This document shows positions 9,043-17,618 of a stretch of DNA of 64,000 nt, in pieces. The notes beneath the pieces were generated by a model. It worked only from the letters and a program-made list of their open reading frames with translations. It did not search any database and had not been told where the DNA came from. Position 1 is the stretch's first letter, and each line of letters starts with the position of its first letter. The translations under genes were made by a program, and so were the position numbers. Origin of the DNA: Paenibacillus woosongensis (GTDB lineage: Bacteria > Bacillota > Bacilli > Paenibacillales > Paenibacillaceae); NCBI RefSeq assembly GCF_009725165.1, contig NZ_WNZW01000001.1, positions 62,001 through 126,000 of the forward strand, given 5' to 3'.

Positions 9043-10521
9043 TTATTTAGCTGTCTCTGCGTCATACTCCTGCAGCATTTCTTGCTGCTGTTCAGGCGTC
9101 AGCTTGGCAATGCCGATGCCCGTAAAACCTAGAATCGTAGCGAAGAAAATCCCCGTCCAGCACAGGACCGCCCAAGGCAAATAGTCTAGTGTCGCGACAC
9201 CCAGTGTTCCTGCCATATAGGCACCTGCAGCCGTCCACGGCAGGATTGGTTCGATGATGGTCGCAGAGTCTTCAATCGTCCGTCCCAGGTTCTTCGGATG
9301 CAGGCCGCGGCGGATATAAGCTTCCCGCAGCATTTCGCCCGGCATCAGGATGGATACTTGACCGTTGCTGGTCACACCGATCATCGTCAAACCGGTGATG
9401 ATGGTCGTAACGATCAGCGAACCTGTCTTATGCACGAATTTGAGCAGCTTGTTGACGATGAGCTCCAGGGATTTCGTCAAGCTAATCGTCCCGGCGAACG
9501 TAATCGCGCTAAAGCAGATGAGAAGCGTCCCCATCATGGAGTTCATTCCGCCGCGGTTCAGAAGACGCGGAATATCGGCAATAACGGTGTCAGCATTAAA
9601 TCCGGCAGCATGCACCATCGCAACATCAAAGCCGTTGATCACTGAAGATACAACATCATGCAGGGTAAAGCCCTGGAAGATCATCGCATTGGCCATCGCG
9701 AAAAAGGATGAAAACAGCATGACCGGAATCGTAGGCTTCTTCGTGATCGATCCGTATAAAACAATGAGTACAGGAACCAGAAGCAGCAGATTCCAGTCAA
9801 AAATCGTATCCAAGGTCGACATGATCGTACCAACCTTCTCTGGCACTACAGCACCTGCAGCGTTCGCGTTAAGCCCGGTAATGACGTAGACGATGCTGGC
9901 AACGACAAACGAGGGCAGCGTCGTATACAGCAAATGGCCGATATGCTCGTACAAATTAACGCCTGTGGATAATGCAGCAATATTTGTCGTGTCGGAAAGC
10001 GGAGACAGTTTGTCGCCGAAATACGCGCCTGCGACTACTGCACCTGCCACAGCCGCCAAGTTGACATCCATCCCGGCGCCAACGCCCATAAAGGCTACCC
10101 CGATCGTTCCGGCGGAGCCCCAGGAAGTACCCGTACAAACTGAAACTACGGATGTTACGAGAAACGCTGTAATCAATAGAAATTGCGGGTTAATAATTTT
10201 GAGGCCATAATAGATCATCATCGGAATCGTTCCGCCGGCCATCCATGCCCCGATCATAAAACCAACTGTAATCAAGATCAGGATCGCTGGCATCGTCTTG
10301 GCTATTTTTTGAGCGATCGATTCCAGAATATCATCGTACCTGTACCCCAGCTTAATGGCGATCAAGCCGGCTACGACCGTAGATGCAATGATTAACGGCT
10401 CAGGCGGCAGTTCAAACATGACATAGCCCAAGCTGAGGAGCAGCACCATCGTCAATATCGGAAGTAGGGCCAAAAATAATGTCGGTTGTTTTACATTAGG
10501 GTTTATGCTCTGCTTGCTCAT
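9043..10521 (-). CDS. nhaC: NhaC-family Na+/H+ antiporter
   Basis: 492 residues with about 12 membrane segments. The segment VCTGTSWGSAGTIGVAFMGV and the later FGDKLSPLSDTTNIAAL are the hallmarks of the NhaC family. It sits 20 bp behind the PatB gene in the YheO-PatB-NhaC-RidA operon. Family members exchange Na+ for H+, and some in amino-acid operons have been proposed to exchange organic acids or amines; the context here (sulfur amino acid breakdown) makes an organic substrate possible but unproven. AGGAGGAAAATACATC precedes the ATG. Confidence 0.88.
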   Translation of the reverse strand: MSKQSINPNVKQPTLFLALLPILTMVLLLSLGYVMFELPPEPLIIASTVVAGLIAIKLGYRYDDILESIAQKIAKTMPAILILITVGFMIGAWMAGGTIPMMIYYGLKIINPQFLLITAFLVTSVVSVCTGTSWGSAGTIGVAFMGVGAGMDVNLAAVAGAVVAGAYFGDKLSPLSDTTNIAALSTGVNLYEHIGHLLYTTLPSFVVASIVYVITGLNANAAGAVVPEKVGTIMSTLDTIFDWNLLLLVPVLIVLYGSITKKPTIPVMLFSSFFAMANAMIFQGFTLHDVVSSVINGFDVAMVHAAGFNADTVIADIPRLLNRGGMNSMMGTLLICFSAITFAGTISLTKSLELIVNKLLKFVHKTGSLIVTTIITGLTMIGVTSNGQVSILMPGEMLREAYIRRGLHPKNLGRTIEDSATIIEPILPWTAAGAYMAGTLGVATLDYLPWAVLCWTGIFFATILGFTGIGIAKLTPEQQQEMLQEYDAETAK

Positions 10522-10541
10522 GATGTATTTTCCTCCTAATA

Positions 10542-11717
10542 TTAGGTCTTCTTCAATGGATAGGCTGCAGCCATCCGCTTCAGAGCTTCTTTAAGCACGC
10601 TGCGCGGCGCAGCTATATTAATGCGAATAAAGCCTTCGCCCTCTGGCCCAAAGGAGCACCCGAAGCTTACGCTCACCCGTGCTGCTTGTTCAATCCAGCG
10701 CTTTAAACCGCTTTCCGCCCGATCGACAGCTCGGCAATCGATCCATAACAGGTAAGTACCTTCCGGTTCAATCACCGTTAGTTCCGGCATATGATCTTGG
10801 ATGAACGCCTTGGCATAAGCCATATTGCCTCTTAAATATTTTCGCAGCTCCTCAAGCCAATCATCACATGCGGTATAAGACACTTCCAAAGCCGGTACCG
10901 CGAAAAAGGTCGGGTTATGAATGCCGGCCTGCTGCAAGGCCTGCTTGAATCGCTCCCTGATTGTCTCGTTAGGGATGATGATATTGGAAATCTCCAGGCT
11001 TGCCAGGTTAAAGGTCTTACCTGGGGATGTACAGATGATGCTGCGCTGGGCGATTTCCTCCGACAGCTTGGCAATGACAGTATGTTCATGCCCTTCGTGG
11101 ATAAAATCGGCGTGAATATCGTCGGAGACGATCAGCGCGTCATACTTGATGCACAAAGCAGCGATCCGCTCCAGTTCCGCTCTCGTCCATACGCGTCCAA
11201 CCGGGTTGTGGGGCGAAATTAGCAGCACGATTTTTACCCCTTGCTGCATGCGCAGTTCCATATCTTCGAAATCAATTTCATAACGCCCGGCAGCGAGCTT
11301 CAGCGGACTTTCTACCAGCACGCGATGGTTTAAAGTAACCGCTTTAGCGACAGGCTGATAAACAGGCGTATGAATAAGAATGGCGTCTCCTTCGTTTGTG
11401 AACTGCTGAATGACCAAGGATACAGCCTGTATGATTCGTGGACAGAACACGATCCACTCCTGCGGCACCTGCCAATGATAGGAACGGTCCAGCCAACCCT
11501 GCACTGCATGGTAATAGGAAGCAAACGCATCCGTATAACCGTAAATTCCATGTTTTGCGAATGTTTCAAGCTTATCCACGACTGCAGGCGGGGCTTTCAG
11601 GTCCATATCGGCCACCGATAGGGAAAGCATGTCCTCGCCAAACGACTCAACAAGACCATCCCATTTTGCACTGTTCGTCCCTATGCGTGAAACGACTTCA
11701 TCAAAGTTGTATTCCAT
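10542..11717 (-). CDS. PatB/MalY-type PLP-dependent C-S lyase
   Basis: 391 residues, class I/II aminotransferase fold. MEYNFDEVVSRIGTNSAKWD is the typical MalY/PatB N terminus and LSVADMDLKAPPAVVD follows. The PLP pocket contains SPHNPVGRVW, SDDIHADF and the Schiff-base lysine in CTSPGKTFNLASLE. It would cleave cystathionine or cysteine S-conjugates to pyruvate, ammonia and a thiol in the cytoplasm. Start 11717 is chosen because AAGGAGGAAGCAGG is directly upstream; an in-frame ATG 33 nt earlier has no such site. It is the second gene of the YheO-PatB-NhaC-RidA operon. An aminotransferase role is less likely. Confidence 0.88.
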   Translation of the reverse strand: MEYNFDEVVSRIGTNSAKWDGLVESFGEDMLSLSVADMDLKAPPAVVDKLETFAKHGIYGYTDAFASYYHAVQGWLDRSYHWQVPQEWIVFCPRIIQAVSLVIQQFTNEGDAILIHTPVYQPVAKAVTLNHRVLVESPLKLAAGRYEIDFEDMELRMQQGVKIVLLISPHNPVGRVWTRAELERIAALCIKYDALIVSDDIHADFIHEGHEHTVIAKLSEEIAQRSIICTSPGKTFNLASLEISNIIIPNETIRERFKQALQQAGIHNPTFFAVPALEVSYTACDDWLEELRKYLRGNMAYAKAFIQDHMPELTVIEPEGTYLLWIDCRAVDRAESGLKRWIEQAARVSVSFGCSFGPEGEGFIRINIAAPRSVLKEALKRMAAAYPLKKT

Positions 11718-11763
11718 CCTGCTTCCTCCTTGATGTCCATTACTGGGCAAGTGTCCTCCCCGT

Positions 11764-12438
11764 CTATCTCAGCTTTTGCAGGTAACGATACACTGTAGGC
11801 TCAGAGATCGATAGCGCGCTCGCAACCTGGGAGACGCCCCCTTTAAGCAAGAATACTCCCTGCTCATTCAATTCTTTCACGATTTCGATTTTCTCATTCG
11901 AGGACAGACGGTCGATCGGCAGATTCATTTTGCTCAGGGCATTGTTAATAATATGCTGCAGCAAATCATCCACATTGCCTTGCAGAAATTCCGATTCCTG
12001 AGGTTTGTCCTCGGAAGCCACGTCCATAGGCACCGGAAGCGTAAGCGAACCGCCCTGCAGCACATGATTGATCCACTCGGCTGCAACCTCCATATGTGTA
12101 ATATCGATGTTCAGGCACATCAAGCCTACCAGCGTCCCCTCGGTATTCTTAATGAAATATGTTGAGGATCTGAACTGCTGTCCCCGAGGGCCGGTGGCCT
12201 TGTAATTAACGATATAATGTCTATCCCGATATGCCTCCCCCTTTAATATTTTGAGCACCAGATCCGTAGAACCGTCTCCAATTTTACGGCCGCTGATATG
12301 TCCATTTTCAATGAAAATGATCGAACGCTCCGGATCGCTGATATCATGAACGACCACTTCGCATTTTGGACCGACAATGGCCGCGATAAAAGAAGCTATC
12401 GGAAAATAGGACTCCAGCAGCAGCCGCGTTGCTTCCAT
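11764..12438 (-). CDS. YheO-type PAS/HTH transcriptional regulator
   Basis: 224 residues. The N-terminal half (VGPKCEVVVHDISDPERSII, then YFIKNTEGTLVGLMCLNID) is a YheO-like PAS domain; the C-terminal half ends in a small HTH, GVSQVASALSISEPTVYRYL. This is the architecture of DauR and related amino-acid utilisation regulators. It heads the operon with the C-S lyase, antiporter and RidA and probably senses an amino acid or derivative. Two copies of a GATAATAA dyad lie at its own promoter, suggesting autoregulation. Confidence 0.87.
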   Translation of the reverse strand: MEATRLLLESYFPIASFIAAIVGPKCEVVVHDISDPERSIIFIENGHISGRKIGDGSTDLVLKILKGEAYRDRHYIVNYKATGPRGQQFRSSTYFIKNTEGTLVGLMCLNIDITHMEVAAEWINHVLQGGSLTLPVPMDVASEDKPQESEFLQGNVDDLLQHIINNALSKMNLPIDRLSSNEKIEIVKELNEQGVFLLKGGVSQVASALSISEPTVYRYLQKLR

Positions 12439-12473
12439 GCGTATCCCCTACTCTCACTTTTTTCTTAATTCGA

Positions 12474-12512
12474 TTGATAATAATTTTCTTATCTTGATAA
12501 TAATTTATTATC
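12474..12512 (-). promoter_or_regulatory. Paired GATAATAA dyads, probable YheO-regulator operator
   Basis: TTGATAATAATTT occurs at 12474-12486 and again at 12494-12506, exactly 20 bp apart. The second copy is part of a perfect palindrome, GATAATAA-T-TTATTATC, at 12496-12512; the first has one mismatch. The 20-bp period places both on the same face of the helix, at and just after the expected start point of the regulator's transcript. Confidence 0.62.
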
Positions 12513-12519
12513 TAATTTC

Positions 12520-12548
12520 ATCATAAAATATACCTTAAGCGTTTTCAA
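12520..12548 (-). promoter_or_regulatory. Promoter of the YheO-PatB-NhaC-RidA operon
   Basis: TTGAAA (12543-12548) and TATGAT (12520-12525) on the minus strand, spacer 17 nt. A cre-like sequence, TGAAAACGCTTAAG (12534-12547), overlaps the -35 but lacks the final CA. Confidence 0.65.
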
Positions 12549-12634
12549 GTATTTTTTAATTGAAATACCTGCCAATATCCGCCATCTATTCTGCCAATAT
12601 CTCGAAAATCGATATATCCCCTTGGCCTTTCGGA

Positions 12635-12643
12635 TGATATAAT
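12635..12643 (+). promoter_or_regulatory. Extended -10 of the MCP gene
   Basis: TGATATAAT, a full extended -10, 42 nt before the start codon. No matching -35 was found. Confidence 0.5.
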
Positions 12644-12684
12644 GGGATAAACATCCTATTTTTATTAAGGAGGGCATCATTCTT

Positions 12685-13935
12685 ATGTCATGGTTCAACA
12701 GACTTCCCCTTGGCGGAAAGATTTCAGCAGCCTGCTACTGCATCGCCGCCCTTTTCGGAATACCGACGCTGATTTTGTTCATTCTACAGGGCCACTTATT
12801 GACGGGGATCGTCTTGGTTGCCATTCTGGGGGCGCTTACCATCCCTCTAACTCGCTATGTTCAGAAAGCGCTTACGGAATCGTTCGATGACATCTCCAAC
12901 GCCTCGGCTAAGATTGCCAAGGGCGACTTCACTAGCCGGATCAATGAATCGGGAGGCATGGATAATTTAAGCCGAACTTTTAACAGCATGATAGACAGGC
13001 TTCGCAAAATTTTGCAGGAGACCTCCGAAATTACCCGTAAAGTCATGGATTCCAGCCGGGCTATTTCGGACAGGAACGAAGAGCTCATTCACGTTATGGG
13101 CCAGGTGGCCCAATCCTCCAACGAATTGGCGATTGGAGCCAACGAGATTTCCGAGGATGTCAGCGACATGACGGAGTCCATCCGTCAGATCGAAGATAAG
13201 GTCAGCAATTATACCGACTCTACCAAAGAAATGAATGAACGTTCCCGCGATACGCTGGAGCTCGTCGAGAAGGGGCGGGAATCCGTCTCCAGGCAGGCCG
13301 AAGGGATGCGCCGCAATATTGATGCGACACAGAAGGTCGCGGAGTCGATCAACGCGCTCTCCATCAACGCCCAGGGCATTACACGCATTACAGCTACGAT
13401 TTCGGAAATCGCCGAGCAGACCAACCTGCTATCGCTCAACGCCTCGATCGAAGCGGCTAGAGCAGGAGAGCATGGCGCAGGTTTCGCTGTCGTCGCCCAT
13501 GAGGTCCGCAAGCTGGCGGAAGAATCCACCGCTTCAACGAAAGAGGTGTTCAACCTCGTTCGGAGCATTGAAAATGATGTGAAGCTGGCCGGACACAACA
13601 TTAAAATTAACGAAGAGGTCGTACAGCAGCAAAACCTGATGATCCGGGAAGCTGAGCAAATTTTTGCGCAAATCGTGCAAAGCGTGCAGTATATTTCCGA
13701 ACAAATCGAAGCCTTCTCCAGAGAAAGCGAGAGCATGCTGGACAGCGCGCAGCATATTTCCCAGTCCATTCAGAACATATCAGCGATTACCCAACAGTCA
13801 GCTGCAGGTACGGAGCAGGTATCGGCTTCGATGAATGAGCAAATCCAATCCATCCAGAAGATGGCGGAAGAAACGGAAGCCATGAAAAATGCGGTTTTTC
13901 AGCTGCAAAAAACGATACATATTTTCAAATTCTAG
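12685..13935 (+). CDS. Methyl-accepting chemotaxis-type protein without an extracellular sensor domain
   Basis: 416 residues. Two close hydrophobic helices near residues 14-33 and 36-55 are separated by only a few residues, so there is no extracellular ligand domain. A HAMP-like segment follows ([14 protein letters not shown]), then a long coiled-coil signalling domain with the hairpin tip [20 protein letters not shown] and [17 protein letters not shown] that contacts CheA/CheW. It may sense membrane or cytoplasmic state or act as a signalling partner of other receptors. AAGGAGGGC precedes the ATG. It is monocistronic, ending at a strong terminator. Confidence 0.9.
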   Translation: MSWFNRLPLGGKISAACYCIAALFGIPTLILFILQGHLLTGIVLVAILGALTIPLTRYVQKALTESFDDISNASAKIAKGDFTSRINESGGMDNLSRTFNSMIDRLRKILQETSEITRKVMDSSRAISDRNEELIHVMGQVAQSSNELAIGANEISEDVSDMTESIRQIEDKVSNYTDSTKEMNERSRDTLELVEKGRESVSRQAEGMRRNIDATQKVAESINALSINAQGITRITATISEIAEQTNLLSLNASIEAARAGEHGAGFAVVAHEVRKLAEESTASTKEVFNLVRSIENDVKLAGHNIKINEEVVQQQNLMIREAEQIFAQIVQSVQYISEQIEAFSRESESMLDSAQHISQSIQNISAITQQSAAGTEQVSASMNEQIQSIQKMAEETEAMKNAVFQLQKTIHIFKF

Positions 13936-13946
13936 ACGTGAATGCA

Positions 13947-13983
13947 ACAAAAAAGCCATGGCCCAAGGCCATGGCTTTCTTGT
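13947..13983. terminator. Bidirectional terminator between MCP and alpha-galactosidase genes
   Basis: AAAGCCATGGCC (13952-13963) and GGCCATGGCTTT (13967-13978) form a perfect 12-bp stem with a 3-nt loop, with A- and T-rich flanks on both sides. Confidence 0.85.
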
Positions 13984-13992
13984 TCTGTGTTC

Positions 13993-16188
13993 TTATTGCG
14001 AAATCGCTCTTAGGTGCACAACCCTGCTCTCAAAATCGCCCCGAATGGAGGTTATCGGCAAGCCGGCCGCCATCAAACGGTCGCCGCCGTAGATGGTATC
14101 CGTATCCCCTAGCTGATAGTCCAGCAATGGATCAAGGCCTTCCAGCTTCACGCGCTTCAGCGGCGCGTTCGGCTCGGCGAGCACGTGGAAGTAGAACAGC
14201 AGCGCTTCCCTCCGATCTTCGCTGACGAACATCCATGATGTCTCGTTGCCTTCGAAGGGACTTAACAAACGATATAGATCGCCCTGCTGTACCAGCCCGC
14301 GAATTTCCTTGTAGCTTGCAATTTGGGCTTTGGCAACTTCCACTTCCTCCGGCGTAAATGTCGTCAAATCAAGCTCATAGCCGAAATTACCAGACATGGC
14401 TACGTCCCCGCGGAATTCCAAGGATGTCTTGCGGCCGACCTGATGGTTCGGCACCGCCGACACGTGAGCGCCCATCGTCGAGACCGGGTAGACGATACTA
14501 GTGCCATATTGGATTTTCAAACGCTCCACGCCGTCGGTATCGTCGCTAGTCCACGTTTGCGGCATGTAATAGAGCATGCCCGGATCAAAGCGCCCTCCTC
14601 CTCCGGAGCAGCTCTCGAACAGAATATGCGGGAATTCACTAGTCAAGCGCTCCATCAATTCATACAGCCCGAGAATATAACGATGAGCCGTCTCGCTCTG
14701 CCGCTCAGGGGAGCTGAGCGCAGAGCCGATCTCTGTCATGTTGCGGTTCATATCCCATTTAATATATGAAATCGGCACATTCGTAAAAATTTCACTGAGC
14801 CGGCCGTATAGATATTCCCTTACATCCGCGCGCGACATGTCGAGGATCAACTGGTCGCGTGCTTCGGTTCTGCGGTGATTCGGCACGTGCAGGCACCAGT
14901 CCGGATGGCTGCGATACAAATCGCTGTCTGGGGAAATCATCTCTGGCTCGAACCACAGTCCGAACTGCAGCCCTTGCCGTTTCACCCGTTCGGCAAGATC
15001 CTGCAAGCCGTTTGGCAGCTTGCGGCGATCCTCAAACCAATCGCCAAGCGAGCTGTTGTCAGAGTCCCGTTTGCCGAACCAGCCATCGTCCAGCACGAAC
15101 AGCTCGATGCCTAGCTCGCCGCCTTTCTTAGCGATTGCTTCGATCTTGTCGGCATTGAAATCGAAGTACGTAGCCTCCCAGTTGTTAACGAGAATCGGAC
15201 GTTCCAGATCCCGGTGCACGCCCCGGCACAGTCTCGTACGGTATAATCTGTGGAATGTACGCGACATGCCCCCAAGCCCTTCAGCGGAATAGACGAGCAC
15301 CGCTTCCGGCGTCTGAAAAGCTTCCCCCGGCTCAAGCCTCCAAGAAAAGTCAAAGGGATTGACGCCTAGCGATACGCGCGTTGTTCCGAATTGGTCCACT
15401 TCGGCCTCGGCGGTAAAATTCCCGCTATAAATCAAGCTGAAGCCGTACACCTCGCCCTGGCGCTCATTCGTCTCAGGACGGAGCAGCGCTAGAAAAGGAT
15501 TAAACTGATGCGAACTCGACCCTCTGCGGCTGCTGATTCCGGTTACGCCCGGCGCAAGCGCTCTTCGCTGAATGTGGCGTTCCCTGGCCCATGCGCCTGA
15601 TAAATACAGCGCATCATAACGGGCATCAGGCAAGTCAATGGATGCGCTTAAGGCACTCTCGAGCTGCAGCGCCTCTCCTGCTTCGTTCTCCAGCCTAGCC
15701 GATCTTGCTATGGCGCTGAATTGCTCGAATACCGTATAATACAGCGTTACACTTAACCCTGCCTTGACATCATGCAGCACGAGCTCTAACGTCTCCGCCT
15801 CGTTATCCTGCTCGGTATAAACCGCTGGAAGCCCTTCTAAAGCTGGCTTCCCAGCTGTGATACGGTGTGATCGGTAGACCAGCTCGGAAATACGGGTTCC
15901 GTCAGACAGCTTGATCTGGTAAGCCGGGCTCCGGAAATCGCTCGTACCATACTGCGGGTACTCCTGCGGCAAAGTATCCAGCGATATCGTCTTGTCGTCC
16001 GGAAATGGATTTGGACAGAACGAGGAGCGCTCCACTCTGTAAAGCAGATCATTTAAATTGCTTCCTTGCCGGAGCTGCGGACCGAAATATACATGTGCAG
16101 GCAAGCCCCGCACGAGTTGAATTACGTAACTGGTTTGATGCGATTGCAAATGAAAAATACCGGATGCTTCGTCATAGTAAATAGGCAT
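13993..16188 (-). CDS. GH36 alpha-galactosidase
   Basis: 731 residues, matching AgaA-type GH36 enzymes. Domains: N-terminal beta-sandwich, TIM barrel with ILVNNWEATYFDFN, FVLDDGWFGKRD and GLWFEPEMISPDS, and a C-terminal beta domain. The nucleophile is Asp479 in YIKWDMNRNMTE and the acid/base is Asp549 in WTSDDTDGVER. It removes alpha-1,6-galactose from melibiose, raffinose or galactomannan pieces. No signal peptide, so it acts in the cytoplasm. TAGGAGGATATGG precedes the ATG. It is a single gene with no transporter next to it. Confidence 0.93.
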   Translation of the reverse strand: MPIYYDEASGIFHLQSHQTSYVIQLVRGLPAHVYFGPQLRQGSNLNDLLYRVERSSFCPNPFPDDKTISLDTLPQEYPQYGTSDFRSPAYQIKLSDGTRISELVYRSHRITAGKPALEGLPAVYTEQDNEAETLELVLHDVKAGLSVTLYYTVFEQFSAIARSARLENEAGEALQLESALSASIDLPDARYDALYLSGAWARERHIQRRALAPGVTGISSRRGSSSHQFNPFLALLRPETNERQGEVYGFSLIYSGNFTAEAEVDQFGTTRVSLGVNPFDFSWRLEPGEAFQTPEAVLVYSAEGLGGMSRTFHRLYRTRLCRGVHRDLERPILVNNWEATYFDFNADKIEAIAKKGGELGIELFVLDDGWFGKRDSDNSSLGDWFEDRRKLPNGLQDLAERVKRQGLQFGLWFEPEMISPDSDLYRSHPDWCLHVPNHRRTEARDQLILDMSRADVREYLYGRLSEIFTNVPISYIKWDMNRNMTEIGSALSSPERQSETAHRYILGLYELMERLTSEFPHILFESCSGGGGRFDPGMLYYMPQTWTSDDTDGVERLKIQYGTSIVYPVSTMGAHVSAVPNHQVGRKTSLEFRGDVAMSGNFGYELDLTTFTPEEVEVAKAQIASYKEIRGLVQQGDLYRLLSPFEGNETSWMFVSEDRREALLFYFHVLAEPNAPLKRVKLEGLDPLLDYQLGDTDTIYGGDRLMAAGLPITSIRGDFESRVVHLRAISQ

Positions 16189-16222
16189 TCCATATCCTCC
16201 TAATCAATAGCTGATACCCTGT

Positions 16223-16251
16223 ATTCTACTATGTTCTCCAAGTTACGTAAC
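16223..16251 (-). promoter_or_regulatory. Possible promoter/operator of the alpha-galactosidase gene
   Basis: TAGAAT (16223-16228, minus) could be a -10. The palindrome GTTACGTAAC (16242-16251) lies where the -35 would be and may bind a regulator. Evidence is weak. Confidence 0.3.
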
Positions 16252-16305
16252 GACAGTAAAGTGATATTCTATATGGAATTTTGTGTCCTAATTTCAGTTT
16301 ACCTT

Positions 16306-17418
16306 TCAGTCTGTGTCATCTTCATGACGTGGAATGTCTTGATTGTCCGCCGCTTCTGCCTGTCCTGCCTGTTTTGTTCCGGCTGGCGGATTGACTGTAT
16401 TTTTGCGCTGAAGACGATATTCCCTAGCTTTAAGCAGCCGCTTGCGGTGCACAATCCAGATCGGAGCGGCAATAATGCCAAGAAGCAGCAAAATGGGCAG
16501 GGCGCCAGACAAAATAACGATGATCCATTCTATAACAGCCGATAATGCTTTCAGACTGCTGTCCAAAGCGCTCCACGCCCGGTGGCCGAGTGGTTCCTTC
16601 CCCTTAGCGGAAGAACTGGCCTGGTTCACCTCCGGCTGATATAGCCGGATCTCCACCGTAGAATAAGCCACGTTCTGGTCAATGTAGCGCATCCGTCCCC
16701 GAATTTGTTCGATTTCCGTCTGAATGCGTTCTAGTTCATTAGCGAACTCCACCATTTGACTGCTCTTTGTTGCTTCTTTCAGAAATTGCAAATATCTAGA
16801 CTCCATCGCCTGCTTCACTTTGAGCCGCGACTCTAAATCGACGTACTCCTCCGAAACATCCTGTCCCTGCATACTGCGCTGCAGCGATTCGTGCTCCATT
16901 TTCTCCAGACGGTCCAAGAATGAGGAAAATCCGGACGATGGCACCTTCAGCATGATCGTACCGCCCTGCTCATGCTGAGACTGGTTCTCGGTAAATTCCA
17001 CAATGTAACCGCCCGACATGGCCACCAAATTCCGTACATCGGACTGGGCTTTGCCGTAATCCTTCACTTCCAGTACAACATTTGCCCGGTAAATCAGCTT
17101 CTTATTCAGCCCAGCCGGGGCGTCAATCGCCTGCATGCCAGGGCTTCCTCCTGGCACCTGGAAATCGCCAGCCTGCGTAGTGGACGACTGCTTTCCTACA
17201 GGCGCCTCATTGCTGCCGGCAGCTGGCATGCTTTGCTCGGTTGTTGCTGTGCTCATGCTAACATCCGCGCTCATGCTCATAAGTTCTGACTCCCCGGAAA
17301 AACCGCTGTCCGCCTTGCTGTCGGCTGCTTTATTGTTGCTCGCGCTTCCGCACCCGCCTAACAGCAAAGACAATGTCATTGTTCCTATACATAGTACCAA
17401 TTTCCATTTCTTAATCAT
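16306..17418 (-). CDS. DUF4349-domain lipoprotein
   Basis: 370 residues. Signal peptide MIKKWKLVLCIGTMTLSLLL then lipobox LGGC. A low-complexity Ser/Met/Ala stretch leads to the DUF4349 domain (KLIYRANVVLEVKDYGKAQS, YIVEFTENQS, LKVPSSGFSSFLDRLEKM), then a coiled coil (EFANELERIQTEIEQIRGRM) and a C-terminal membrane helix (IIVILSGALPILLLLGII) with a basic tail. The start is the ATG behind AAAGGGGG. DUF4349 proteins are cell-surface proteins of unknown role in Bacillota. It appears monocistronic. Confidence 0.85.
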   Translation of the reverse strand: MIKKWKLVLCIGTMTLSLLLGGCGSASNNKAADSKADSGFSGESELMSMSADVSMSTATTEQSMPAAGSNEAPVGKQSSTTQAGDFQVPGGSPGMQAIDAPAGLNKKLIYRANVVLEVKDYGKAQSDVRNLVAMSGGYIVEFTENQSQHEQGGTIMLKVPSSGFSSFLDRLEKMEHESLQRSMQGQDVSEEYVDLESRLKVKQAMESRYLQFLKEATKSSQMVEFANELERIQTEIEQIRGRMRYIDQNVAYSTVEIRLYQPEVNQASSSAKGKEPLGHRAWSALDSSLKALSAVIEWIIVILSGALPILLLLGIIAAPIWIVHRKRLLKAREYRLQRKNTVNPPAGTKQAGQAEAADNQDIPRHEDDTD

Positions 17419-17564
17419 TCTATTACCCCCTTTGCACCCTCGACGTTTCCATTGTTTGGAAGGTTGCAGCAAAGCGATAATTAATTATCTAGCGATGCAT
17501 TTTTATTTAACTAATCCACTTTGCTTAATGAGAGGTAATATTCTAAATAAATGGTTTCCAAATC

Positions 17565-17597
17565 AAAGAAGAACAGGATCTAGGCCTGTTCTTCTTT
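17565..17597 (-). terminator. Terminator of the nucleoside operon
   Basis: AAAGAAGAACAGG (17565-17577) and CCTGTTCTTCTTT (17585-17597) form a perfect 13-bp stem with a 7-nt loop, 22 bp after the DcuC-type gene. Confidence 0.8.
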
Positions 17598-17618
17598 TGT
17601 TTGATGATGAATTTAATG

